Origin: Scleromitrula shiraiana
Lineage: Eukaryota; Ascomycota; Leotiomycetes; Helotiales; Sclerotiniaceae
Length of the DNA: 64,000 nt
Direction: 5' to 3'
NCBI GenBank assembly: GCA_028455995.1
Contig: JABELC010000006.1
Coordinates: 744,001-808,000 of the forward strand
A model generated the notes under the pieces. It was not told the DNA's origin. It saw nothing but the letters and a program-made list of their open reading frames with translations, and ran no database searches. Made by a program: the position numbers and the translations under genes. Below are positions 1-9,994 of the stretch, piece by piece (the first letter of the stretch is position 1; the number at the start of each line of letters is the position of its first letter).

Positions 1-2871
1 GACTCACTCCCCGGTTTTCCATGAGTTGGTCGTGGGCGATTACAACACTGGCGTTCTTAACCATTGCTTCACGCACAGATAATGATGACTTTGGGTCCGC
101 TGTTTGGAGATCGACAATCTTGCCATCAATCTTATAGGCACCCATCGCTTGACGATGTAGAATCATATGAAGTATTGCCCTTTCCCCATCAGTCTGCCAA
201 GCACGTCGCTGATCCATATCCTGCAAGATGACGTGGATTTGTTTTGCGTCATCGAGTACGCCCAAGTAGTAACTCGACTGGTTTGCTGTGTATGATCCGT
301 TATGATTGCCAAACGTAAAATTTGCTTGTCCTGTTCCAATCTGCTCAAATCCCACACCTACTCCAGTCAATGCAACCACGTGTTTCGATGGTGCAGTTGT
401 GTTGGAAAATTGAATACTGCTATAGCTGGCAAATGTTGTTCCTATGAGAATTGTGTATGTCAGCTGGTGTCAAGTATGTGGAGGTTATTCATATCTTCGA
501 GATACTTTTACATACCAAGATTGTTCACTGAATGAGGACACCATCCAAGAAATATCCTGGTGGACTTTAGATCCTCATGGCCCAGGACATCGACAGGTAG
601 TCGGACAGGACAAAGATCGGCGATGTCCTTGTATCGTATCCTAGCCCCTACTTTCTTCACCAAGTGCCACTGAACAGAATTGCCTATTCGTTCCACAGGC
701 ACAAAAGCTATAGAGCGTGCTTTAAGAACGTATCCACCATCAAATTGTGTTGCGAGAGGCACCCCACCGAGGCCAGCCATGACTTCGAGCGGAAGTTCTA
801 GTCCTTTCTCGTCGCCATGACGCTCCGGAATTGGAAATCCAGTCACGATGGTAGTACTTCCCACGACTTCGTTCCAACAGCTGCCAGGATCATATGTCGT
901 CAGAGGGAGCACCTCACTAGAGACACGAAAGGCGCATAGGGGGAGACCAAAATTTGAATCGTCTTCGTGGAATGATACGTAAGAATATCCCGGTCCGAGA
1001 GGGGACACTCGGCAAGCAGAGATGATCCAAGCTATCTGTTGCGCTACCGTAATGACAAAGTCCTCATATCCAGTCACTAAAAGGGTTTTTGTTAGAAGAT
1101 TGACAATAATTCCACTCTCAGGGTCAAGAGACATAATCACTGTGAATATAGTTAGCAAATTGAAGCGGCAAGCGACATATCCTGTGCGAAAATTAGGTAG
1201 TAGTTCATACTTACATCCTGACGTTTCCTCTTGAGGATAGTTAGTAATTGCTCCTTGAATAGCTTTCAGAAGAGTCAAAGGAAATGAAGGCCACGTGTGC
1301 TCTAGATAATTGCGGACTGTCGACATGTACGCGTCCGTCGCTTGCCCAGTGATTGTCAGAATAGAGCCAAGATCCTGAGTAAGACCAGTTGAGTATTGCT
1401 CTTGGAGGAACGCCAATACATCCCAGTCAAGATTGAATATTACAGCGCGATGTTCTGGATCGTGCTTGCCGTTGAGTCTGGGACGACGAAGACCAAGCAA
1501 TACGCGATAGCGAATGCTTTCCATGTGGTCACTGTAGTGATGATCAATTAGCCGCTGAAGTTCGGCGATTAGTTTCTGAAAGGCGTAGTGAGTGGTTAAA
1601 AAGTCATAAGTAGCTTTATCTTCCCCCGGAGTAGTGTGAACTACCTCACCAAGCTCACTTTCACTGCTTGAATCCGTGTGATCAAAATCAGATAGTGATG
1701 CCGGGTGTGAAAGTGGGCCGACACTCATAGATTTATCTACTGCGTCGTTCTGATGTGAAAACTGCAACTCGTATTGTTGATCGTCTACGTGGGTTTCAGG
1801 TAGAGAAATTTCCATTGGAAGTAGCTCATTCCAGTCTCCAACCTTCTCTGCCCATGTTTTTTCAGGAAGGTTAACTTTCTCGGCTTCTTTGATGATGCTT
1901 GGGTATATACGTCGCTCTTTCGGACTGGCTTCGGTAACTCCAAAAATCTCTTCCAATTTATCCAAAATGTCCCGACGCAGAAACCGAATTTGTTTGGCAG
2001 CCTGTCTTTGGGTTCGGTTGATAGTGTCATTCTTTACTTGCTCCGAATAGTTCTTTAACAGAACCTGAAAGCGTCGTTGAAATATAACCCTAGATTGTGG
2101 ATGGTGATGGGGTATTGAAGGCGCATAAGGTAAGTCCTTCATAATAGCTTCGGTGAATTTCCTAACAACATCCTTTCTCTGCTTTGGATTCAAGACAGTC
2201 AGGAAGGAGATTGTCGAATTGTCATCCCAATCAGCTTTCGGCATCATATTTTCTACGCCCTCGTTTATAGAAGGCAAGTTTATCGCTTCCATAAAGCTTT
2301 TTGCAACCTGAGTCGCTTTTTTAGAAGACAAATCATCAAATGCTGAAGTCGGAGCAGTCGATTGGGGTTCTGTAGAGGTTATACTTTCAAACGTGTTTTG
2401 GGCCGACGTGCCCACCGAGGATCCATATTCAAATACACTGCGATTTACAGCCTGAGGAGGAGGTACCTGAGTCACTAAATAACGATCCAGATAGTTAGAG
2501 GGTGGCGGTACTTCGTCACTTCCTTCTCCTGGTACTGCTTCTGTAGTAATATCTTTATGATACAACGTCAATGGTGATTTTAGAATTTTAAGAGAATATC
2601 TATTCTTTTCAAGTAAAACTTTCTGTTTCTCTACATCCTTGGCGAGAATGCTAAGAAGATCAGTTGGGATGCGCGTGTTGAGAGAGAACCTTTCACTAAA
2701 TGTTCTCAAGTCTCTTAATATCGTTTCTTTATCTCTTTTCTGCATTTTCTGCGTTTTCTCATGTTGCTGTCTCTGTACTCCAGCCTCCGCTAAGTCGCCA
2801 GCACCCAGCAACACCACAGGACTGTTAAGCGGAGCAATACCGCCTTCCCCTGAATTTGATAATGGATCCAT
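1..2871 (-). CDS. Conserved fungal protein of unknown function, 3' end outside window
   Basis: I do not recognise a named function. The model is three exons: 1215-2871, 516-1139 and 1-441 (open at the window edge), giving about 907 visible residues. Intron 1 (1140-1214, 75 nt) has a GTAAGT donor, a GCTAAC branch point and a CAG acceptor. It is in frame without a stop, so an uninterrupted ORF also exists, but splicing restores a smoother protein. Intron 2 (442-515, 74 nt, donor GTATGT) joins NNLG to TTFASYSS. Residues about 15-110 are charged and helical (Gln/Lys/Arg rich, possible coiled coil). A Ser/Thr/Glu-rich linker lies in the middle. The C-terminal half resembles large uncharacterised fungal proteins with a block like LPLEVMAGLGG followed by a QWHL strand and later RRAWQTDG. 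That likeness is from memory and is not a function. No signal peptide or membrane segment is seen. The start is the first Met of the ORF. Confidence 0.82.
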
Positions 2872-4054
2872 TGGGAGAAAAACAAAGAGCTGTATATATA
2901 AGGTAATTGTAGATAATGACGACAGAATTTATTAAACATAAAATCGATAAATGCGCACACTCAGCCTTAAATATACTCGACAGCAACTGTCAGCACAGCC
3001 TCGGTAGCTGACAGCCTACTTGCACTGCGACTGACTGGCATCTTCTTAATGTAACGTTCACTATTAATCGCGGCATTGTTGATGCAGGCGTTCTCGAATT
3101 TGGATGTGTAGAATATATATACAAACAAGATGAAGAAAAAGATTTGATAAGTGAGGGGTGGGTTAGCTAAATATTCATACCTTAGATTTTGATTCCCTTA
3201 ATAAATGTAAAGATCAACATGCTGTCAGCAGTTTGGAAATTGGCCGACTAGATCTACATGGAAATCTATACATTGTTACAGGTACATATATGTACCTATG
3301 CATGTAGGTAGGGTATGGTGAGTGTGTATACAGTATTGGGTAAGATTCCATGTGTCCATGTGCAGATAGAGGGGGACTTTATATACATAGTACAGTGGAA
3401 ACAAGCGAGTAGTTTCCAATACAGAAAATATTAATGGCTTGAAAGATAAAAAAGTAATATTGTTATTGAGATTGTTGTCGTTGATCTAGTCTAAGGATTC
3501 TTGGTTGAGAATCTGGTGAATATCTCATTTGCTGACTAATTGACCGTGCGTGTGTTTAGCCTTCCCCTCCACTCTAACTTCAGAGGAGACGTATTACAGT
3601 AGACGCCTCAAAAATGAATAGTAACTTTTGCTGTTCATTCTTATATTTGTGGTTGATTTAAGATGTCAATTAAAACGAGAAGTGGATGTCAAAATTGCTC
3701 ACTTTTTTCTCCTTCGAAAAGTCTATAACCTAGCTTTAGGTATGTACTAGTAGTAATAACTTTCAATTATATATAAATCTTCTTATTCCTTCCTATCCTT
3801 CTCTCATCCCATCCCATCCCATCCCATCACCTCGCCTCGCCTCCCCTCCCTTTCTACACCCCACCACTGCCCTCTCCCCTCCATCTCACATTCCAAAATA
3901 CTTTCCTCCGAGTCTTCTTCACATACTTTACCTCTCTTTGCCCACCCCTCCCATCCCATCCCATCCCATCCCATCACCTCCATCCGACCAAGAATCTCTC
4001 CTCTCCACTCCTCACCCCACCTGCCGCTCCTCCACCCCCCAAAAAAGAAAACAC
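2872..4054. other. Intergenic spacer, pentanucleotide-rich
   Basis: This is the upstream region of the minus-strand gene that starts at 2871. No convincing coding region is seen. It is AT-rich up to about 3790, then becomes C/T-rich, with ATCCC pentanucleotide runs near 3806-3829 and 3951-3975. The ORFs over this stretch are Pro/Ser or Gly/Trp low-complexity translations of the repeat. Confidence 0.6.
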
Positions 4055-4062
4055 AAAAAAAA
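4055..4062 (-). terminator. T-run behind the 5S-like gene
   Basis: Eight consecutive A on the plus strand give a T8 run on the minus strand, four bases past the apparent 3' end of the 5S-like sequence. Such runs terminate RNA polymerase III. Confidence 0.5.
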
Positions 4063-4065
4063 CAC

Positions 4066-4209
4066 AACATACAACAATAAGGATTCGCCGGTGGTCACCC
4101 ACCCACCCAACTACTATACTAATTCACCCGATTCAAGGCTTGTTTGTGTATGGCCGAGCGGACGGGATGTTCAATTCTTCTTGATCTATCATGATGGTCG
4201 TACATATGT
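4066..4209 (-). rRNA. 5S rRNA-like gene, divergent and possibly a pseudogene
   Basis: Read on the minus strand, two blocks match the fungal 5S rRNA consensus as I know it: CATCCCGTCCGCTCGGCCAT (near 4149-4171) and GTTGGGTGGGTG, GTGACCACC and GCGAATCC followed by TTGTTGTATG (4070-4115). The 5' end carries the expected TACGACCAT. The sequence departs from a normal 120-nt 5S: the segment between TACGACCAT and CATCCCG is altered, the A-box region is changed, an extra TAGT and an extra GGGT lie near the C box, and the total is about 130-145 nt. A T8 run follows directly. Dispersed 5S genes and 5S pseudogenes are usual in filamentous ascomycetes. I am sure of the homology, less sure of function and of the 5' end (4199-4209). 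Confidence 0.75.
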
Positions 4210-4453
4210 GGATGTTTTGCGCCAACTTGAACCTAGATGGATATTAGAGTTGTATTAAGTTGAGTGAAAGGAAGAGAAGTGAAGTGAAGTGAAGTGAAGT
4301 GAAATTGATGGTATGGGATGGGATGGGATGGGGTAGGTTTTTGTAATATCATGTCTTATTATGTCATGTTATGTGCTATATATTATACAAATCTTCTCTT
4401 CTCTTTTCCTACGCGTATCCATCTAATCCAATCCCATCCAATCCCATCCAGAT
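4210..4453. other. GAD 3' flank with opposing pentanucleotide runs
   Basis: No gene is seen. A GAAGT run lies at about 4271-4300 and a GGGAT run at 4312-4332. Their complement (ATCCC/ATCCA) sits at about 4425-4451, directly behind the GAD stop. On the GAD transcript these could pair into a long hairpin if the 3' UTR reaches that far. Confidence 0.5.
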
Positions 4454-6314
4454 CTAACAAACAGCCCTATGAACCCCCTCACTCATGGGTCTCCTCCCCC
4501 CCTTGCCCTGCCCCTTCCCATGTTTAACACCCACGCTCCCATGCGTCTTCTCCGCACTATTGTTATTCTTCCCCATGGCAAGAATGCTCAAATCCCGAGC
4601 ATCGCTATCGATCAAACTCTGCGTCGTCTCACAAACATCCGCCACCAGCCGATCCAGCAAATCAAAACTCATGCTCTCCCTCACCACCACCCGTAGTATC
4701 TCAATACCCTCCTCGTTGGGCGGAAGTGGGTAGTTGGGAATGATGTATTGTTTGGCGCGGAGGAGGTTCGACATGGTTTCTTGTTTGAGATGCGGGAATT
4801 CTTGCTTGAATTCGTCGCTGAAGCGGAACGCCACGACGGGGAGACCCGCGTTGTAGTCTGCGGATGTCTCGTCCTCGGTGCCGAACACTGCGGCTCCCAC
4901 GCCGTGGAATGTGAACTCTCCCTTCTTGCGGTGGATGTCGGATACGCATGTGTACCAGCCGGTGGCTTCGAGGGATTTAGAAAGCAGACGCGCATTGGCC
5001 ATGCAGTTTTCCATTATTTGTCTGTAGCCAGTAAATCCCAGATGGATGAGATTATAATACTGGGCTATGATCTGAGCGCCTGGACGGGAGAAATTGAGCG
5101 TGTAGGATTCTTCGGTTCCGCCTAGATAGTGCAGTTCGAAGACGAGGTGTTTGGGGAGATAGGATTCGTCTCTCCAGATAATCCAGCCTACGCCTGCGTA
5201 TACAAGGCCGAATTTGTGGCCAGATGTATTGATGGATTTTACGCGGGGGAGTTCGAAGTTCCATTTTGGTCCGCCGGCTTTCGCGTGCGTGAAGGGGGCG
5301 ACGAATCCTCCCGATGCGGCATCAACGTGAATGGGGATATCGACCCCGGTTTTAGCCTCGTAATCATCGAGAATTTTGGAGATTTCCTCAACGGGTTCAT
5401 AGTGTCCTGTATATGTACTACCGAGAATAACAAAAATACCAATAGTATTCTCATCGATATTCTCCTTCACCAATTCCGGATCAAGTCTATAATTCGATTT
5501 TTTCGAAACCGGAAGAATTCTCGCCTCGACCTCAAAATATCGTGCGAATTTCTCAAGCGCTACTTGAGCATTCGATCCCATGATGATATTTGGTTTCGAG
5601 GTATCCTTCCCAGCCTCTGTGCGTTTTTCCTGCCAGCGTCTCTTCATGGCTAACCCACCAAGATGGATAGCTTCCGACGAACCGGTTGTGGCGGATCCGA
5701 TGGCTTTTTCACCTTTTTGGGCACCCCAGAGATTGGCGATGATGCTGACGCAGCGAGTGTGCATTTGCATCATGGCTGGGTATTCGTCTGCGTCGGACAT
5801 GTTCTTGGATATGTTTTCGAACATTAGTTGTTCGGCGTGGGTTTCCATGTATGTACCGACGAAACTGTTTTAAGAAAAGAAGAAAATGTTAGCAATTGTA
5901 AAATCTCGAAGTCGTAGTCGAGCAAGAAAAAGATTAACACACCTAGCCAAATTCAAATTCGGCCTCCCATCCAAATCCAACTCATCCTTCAACATCTGAT
6001 GCACAGCATCCGCCGGCGCCCCATCATGAGGAATCTTAAACTTCGAAATCTCCTGCTTCGCGGCATAGCGTGTTGAATATGGTGTAATGTGGGATGTTCC
6101 TCCATGACTGTGTATGTGTTTCTTGCCTGCATCTTTCATGTGGAGGTCGTGGAGACTGTGGATGATTTCATCAGGGTCGACCTGTTTTTGAGGGGGGGGA
6201 GGTTAATATTGGGGTTTTTTGGGCGAGGGGTGAGGGGTAAGGTGAGGTTGTGGGGAAAAGGAGTTGTAGGAGAGGAGGGAAGGGATAATCACTTACGTGT
6301 CGTGCGAGAGACAT
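4454..6314 (-). CDS. gad: Glutamate decarboxylase (PLP-dependent), GABA shunt
   Basis: It decarboxylates L-glutamate to GABA in the cytosol, the entry to the GABA shunt. Three exons are inferred: 6297-6314 (18 nt, MSLARH), 5943-6181 and 4454-5864, giving 555 residues. Introns are 6182-6296 and 5865-5942, both with GT-AG ends; the second join gives LNLA-SFVGTYMETH, a typical group II decarboxylase sequence. The PLP-binding lysine lies in INTSGHKFG at about residue 303, and the cofactor-ring aspartate in HVDAASG at about residue 267. TGSSEA is the substrate/PLP phosphate loop. Length agrees with fungal GADs (500-580 aa). The C-terminal tail from about residue 525 is Gly/Lys-rich and poorly conserved. 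It has no organelle signal. The tiny first exon fixes the start: the long exon alone would lack about 90 N-terminal residues. Confidence 0.95.
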
Positions 6315-6389
6315 GATGGATGTAGTATATTGTTTATATGTATGTAATATCAGATTGATATGAATTATCCCAATTATAAAAACCTCAAA

Positions 6390-6423
<34 letters not shown>

Positions 6424-6933
6424 AAGATGTAAAAAGCACGAAGAATGTAAAGTAAAGTAAATAATAAATCGAATCTTGGCAAGAAAGAAGCTTTTATTTA
6501 TCTATCAACTTACACATAAATTACCATCCCATCCCATCCCATCAACCCCAGTACCGGTATTCCCTCACCTTTACCATATGACGACAAAATGGATTTCTCC
6601 GTCCGTTTTATACTGTACTGTACAGCACTGTACCCTACTATATTCCACCCACCCAACCAAAAACCCTCCCCAACCCTCCCCAAACCTCCTCAACCCCAAT
6701 CCCTCCATCCAATTATTCCAAATCCAAATCCATAAAAATGCCCAATTCCAAATACGTTACTGGTGAATGAACATCGAGATCAATCGAAGCTCCAGATATC
6801 CATATCCATATCCATACCCATATCCATATCCATATCCACGTCGATCACACTCGTCATAGCGGCTCTCGGGTGGGTATCAAAAAGCTTGTTTTGTAGCCAC
6901 CAGTGCTACTCCACTCTCTACTCCACCCGACGC

Positions 6934-6964
<31 letters not shown>

Positions 6965-7957
6965 TCTTTATGTCTTCAAATTATCCAACTCCAATCAATC
7001 AATAAATCACTATCCAAACAACACCATCCATCTCACATTAACAAAATATCTCAAATATATCCACCCCGCTCATTATATCATACATCCATCCATCCATCCA
7101 TACATCCATCCATCCATCCATCCATCCATCCATCCATCCATCCATACATAAAAACATCCACACACATCAACCCCACAAAAAAAAATCACCACAAACTCCC
7201 TATTACGTTTTAATTAATCAATCAATTAAACAACAGGTTTTGATAATTGCCATTTCGCTTTCATTGTATACATATGAATCAGGTACAGGTACAAGAAATC
7301 CCCCCCTCTCGGTTAGATGATCCGGAAATTAATTTAGATCTGCTTATCAATTAATTAATTAATTAATTAATTAATTAATTATCACTGCTACTTACTATAC
7401 TGGACCGGTATATATTGCCAAGTATACCAAGAAATCATCCCATTCCATCCCATTTCATTCCATCCCATCCCATACCATACCATCCCATACCATAAGTGAG
7501 GGGAACCATAAGTTACAACGCTGACTAAGTGTATCCAGATCTCGATACGAATTATTAATAGCTTAGCTTAGCTAGCTATATAGATAGTAGTTATCTCATA
7601 ATGAATCAACACCTATTAATCTTCAAAGTTTGAATATACTGTAAATAAATAGCTGCCAAAGGCCCTGAAATATATCTATCTGTCCAGCTACTAACTCATC
7701 GTTGTGAAAATGACGCATCGCAAATTAATTCTCCTCTCGTATCAAGCTCATAATTCCGTCTCGTTCTCGCCAATATCAAATGCTCGCTTCATGAACTTTA
7801 TCATGATGCTAGCAATTCACTTTCTTGTCACCCCTTCTCCTATGTGCAGAACTTGAATTCACCTCCTTAAGTTTCTCCCAAACTACCACTGCCGCCCTTC
7901 AGTTTCATGGCCTTCGTTGTGTTCCATTGCAATCACCCACCGTCAATCAAAACCATC
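6315..7957. other. Intergenic spacer with many microsatellites
   Basis: This is the upstream region of GAD and the 3' flank of the cryptochrome gene. It contains GCAGTAT repeats (6391-6420), ATCCC runs (6523-6542, 7436-7490), CATATC repeats (6796-6836), CATACA repeats (6930-6965), a long CATC tetranucleotide tract (7081-7148) and a TTAA tract (7350-7382). The ORFs here are translations of these repeats. No gene is seen. Confidence 0.6.
7081..7148. repeat. (CATC)n tetranucleotide microsatellite
   Basis: An almost uninterrupted CATC tract with two CATA interruptions, about 68 bp long. Confidence 0.9.
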
Positions 7958-9994
7958 TCAGCTCATCTCATTCTCAATCATAATCGCCCTCCCCTTATCC
8001 ATCATACCAGTTCCCAATTCTCTCCCACCATCATAACCACCCCTTCCTCGATAATGTCCTCTTCCTCCGCCGAAATGATAAGCTCTCGATTGATGATAAC
8101 TAGTTGAACCTCTCCCACCACCACCACCTCCTCCCCATCTTCCCTGTCCCTGATTATTCCTTATCTCTAATCCTCTATCTTGAGAGAATCCACCCCGAGA
8201 AGCTCGATTAGCACCACCTCTACCACCTCTTTGTCCTCCTCCATCACCACCACCCCTCCCTCTATTAATCTTAAAGTCAATTCTCTTCAATGGTCTCCTG
8301 ACCATATCTAACTTCGAAATGCCCAACTCCTCCTTCTTTGCCTCATCACTAATAGTCCAAGCTTGAAAGATTTGTCCTGGTTCTTCTAACCCTCTCAATT
8401 CCTCCACCCAAGCTAAAACATATTCTCCCTTGGAATCATAATCAAAAGCTTGCTTGACTGGATTGAATGTTCGTTCACCTCTAGGATCATTACCTACACC
8501 TGCAACATATTGCCAATTTCCCCAGTTTGAACTGACATCATAATCTATTAGCATACTCTCATACCATTCTGCACCAATTCTCCAATCGATCCAGAGATGT
8601 TTGGCTAGGAATGATGCGACATTCTGTCGTGCGCGATTACTTGTATATCCAGTATGGAATAATTCCCTCTGTGATGCATCAATTAATCCCATACCCGTTG
8701 TACCATTCAAGAATCTTTCCACGATCTCTTCAACCGATTCCGCGGAAGTTCTGTCCCTGGGTGAATCTGGACGACTCCACTTCGCATCTGCATTATCGTC
8801 GTCCTTGAAACCACCAAGTTGAAATAGTTTTGGTCCGAATTTGCGAGTGCAGAGGCGCATATAATCTCTCCATAATAATTCAAACCGTACCATTTCTGTC
8901 CCTTTATTTATGCCTTTTCCATGACCTTCTACACCTTTGTAACGATCATCAGAATCTGAACCTTCTTCAAAAACATATAATGCTGCATGGATTTGACGAG
9001 CAGTAATGGAACCGAGTGCGAGGTAGGCTGATAATTTGGTAGAGAAGTCACTGCCGAGGAGACCATTTCGAGTATCCTTATAAGTAGTCATAGAACCAGA
9101 AACGATAAGATGTTCGAGTCTCTCTTGTGCATAGGATTCGCCTCCCTTAAATGGATGAGCAGATGCAGTATCTTTAGGATATTTTGAGGCGTTTTTAATG
9201 ATAGGTTGAGAATTAATTGGTTTTAGAAGTGCTTCTTCAATTGCCTCATATTTCGTGGGAATTGAGAAAGGTGAATGCTGAGGTGGTATATTGGTGGGAA
9301 ATGGTGGTAACGAATCCTTTTCCGGTATGGGTAAAACATCTCGTGGCGCATCTCGAAGTGGTTCGATCATCTTGCGGTACGTCGTATATACATCGGGAAG
9401 ATCTTTCGGGTCTTTGAAAGGGATATCTCGACTGCAATAAATGTAAGTAAGTTGATCAAATATTAGTGTAACCATAACATACTCATCAACCAAATATTTT
9501 TCATCTTCCCATAATTTGAAGTCAACATCTGCCTTGTCACAAACCGCCCTAGTAGCACGTTCTTCTCGGATTTCTTCAACCCCTTCCTCAGATGTCATCC
9601 ATACTGCAGAAACTTTGCAATTTTCTTCCTCTTTAAATCCTTCGATTAGACTCTTCATAACTTCACCGACCATACCAACTCGAATACATAGTCCACTACC
9701 AATCTTCTCGAAGCCATTTTTTAAATCCCAGACAGTTTGTGCTAAAAACTTTGCCCTATGTGGGCCACATCTCCAAAACGCGCCGACTTGACTTCTAGCT
9801 TCTGGATATGGACTTTTCCCTCCATCTTGATCAATAAAACCGGAAACTTCAATTTGTTGTGCGGCAAAAACATAGACTGGTAGAAGATGTGTAAAACCAT
9901 GATCATTGTTCTTGATGATCGAGTGAAGTATTGGATTATCTGCAACTCTCAAATCTCGGCGCATGAGATATACTAAAATTCTAGAATGTGACAT
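7958..9994 (-). CDS. DASH-type cryptochrome (photolyase family) with RGG-like tail
   Basis: This is a blue-light flavoprotein of the photolyase/cryptochrome family; DASH members bind FAD and an antenna pterin and can repair CPDs in single-stranded DNA. Two exons, 9483-9994 and 7958-9431, code for about 661 residues. The 51-nt intron (9432-9482, GTATGT...GCAG) is in frame and free of stops; removing it gives YLVDDRDIPF, the usual family sequence. MSHSRILVYLMRRDLRVADN is the start of the antenna-binding Rossmann domain. The FAD-binding domain holds SSNWGNWQYVAGVGNDPRG and RTFNPVKQAFDYD. From about residue 560 the protein is Gly/Arg rich (RGRGGG, GGRGG, RGGF repeats), as known for some fungal Cry-DASH and suggestive of RNA binding. 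An in-frame upstream Met at 10153 would add 53 residues; I prefer 9994 because it fits the family start. Fungal homologues are light-induced, but no promoter element was identified here. Confidence 0.93.
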   Translation of the reverse strand: MSHSRILVYLMRRDLRVADNPILHSIIKNNDHGFTHLLPVYVFAAQQIEVSGFIDQDGGKSPYPEARSQVGAFWRCGPHRAKFLAQTVWDLKNGFEKIGSGLCIRVGMVGEVMKSLIEGFKEEENCKVSAVWMTSEEGVEEIREERATRAVCDKADVDFKLWEDEKYLVDEYVMVTLIFDQLTYIYCSRDIPFKDPKDLPDVYTTYRKMIEPLRDAPRDVLPIPEKDSLPPFPTNIPPQHSPFSIPTKYEAIEEALLKPINSQPIIKNASKYPKDTASAHPFKGGESYAQERLEHLIVSGSMTTYKDTRNGLLGSDFSTKLSAYLALGSITARQIHAALYVFEEGSDSDDRYKGVEGHGKGINKGTEMVRFELLWRDYMRLCTRKFGPKLFQLGGFKDDDNADAKWSRPDSPRDRTSAESVEEIVERFLNGTTGMGLIDASQRELFHTGYTSNRARQNVASFLAKHLWIDWRIGAEWYESMLIDYDVSSNWGNWQYVAGVGNDPRGERTFNPVKQAFDYDSKGEYVLAWVEELRGLEEPGQIFQAWTISDEAKKEELGISKLDMVRRPLKRIDFKINRGRGGGDGGGQRGGRGGANRASRGGFSQDRGLEIRNNQGQGRWGGGGGGGRGSTSYHQSRAYHFGGGRGHYRGRGGYDGGRELGTGMMDKGRAIMIENEMS

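Noticed and set aside
4140..4170. tRNA-like GGCCGAGCGG box on the plus strand
   Set aside because: No acceptor, anticodon or T-arm can be formed; it is the antisense of the conserved 5S block.
3938..4258. 106-codon plus-strand ORF
   Set aside because: It is a translation of ATCCC repeats and of the antisense of the 5S-like gene.
7081..7148. Tandem tract considered as a CRISPR-like array
   Set aside because: The unit is 4 bp without spacers; it is a simple microsatellite in a eukaryotic genome.
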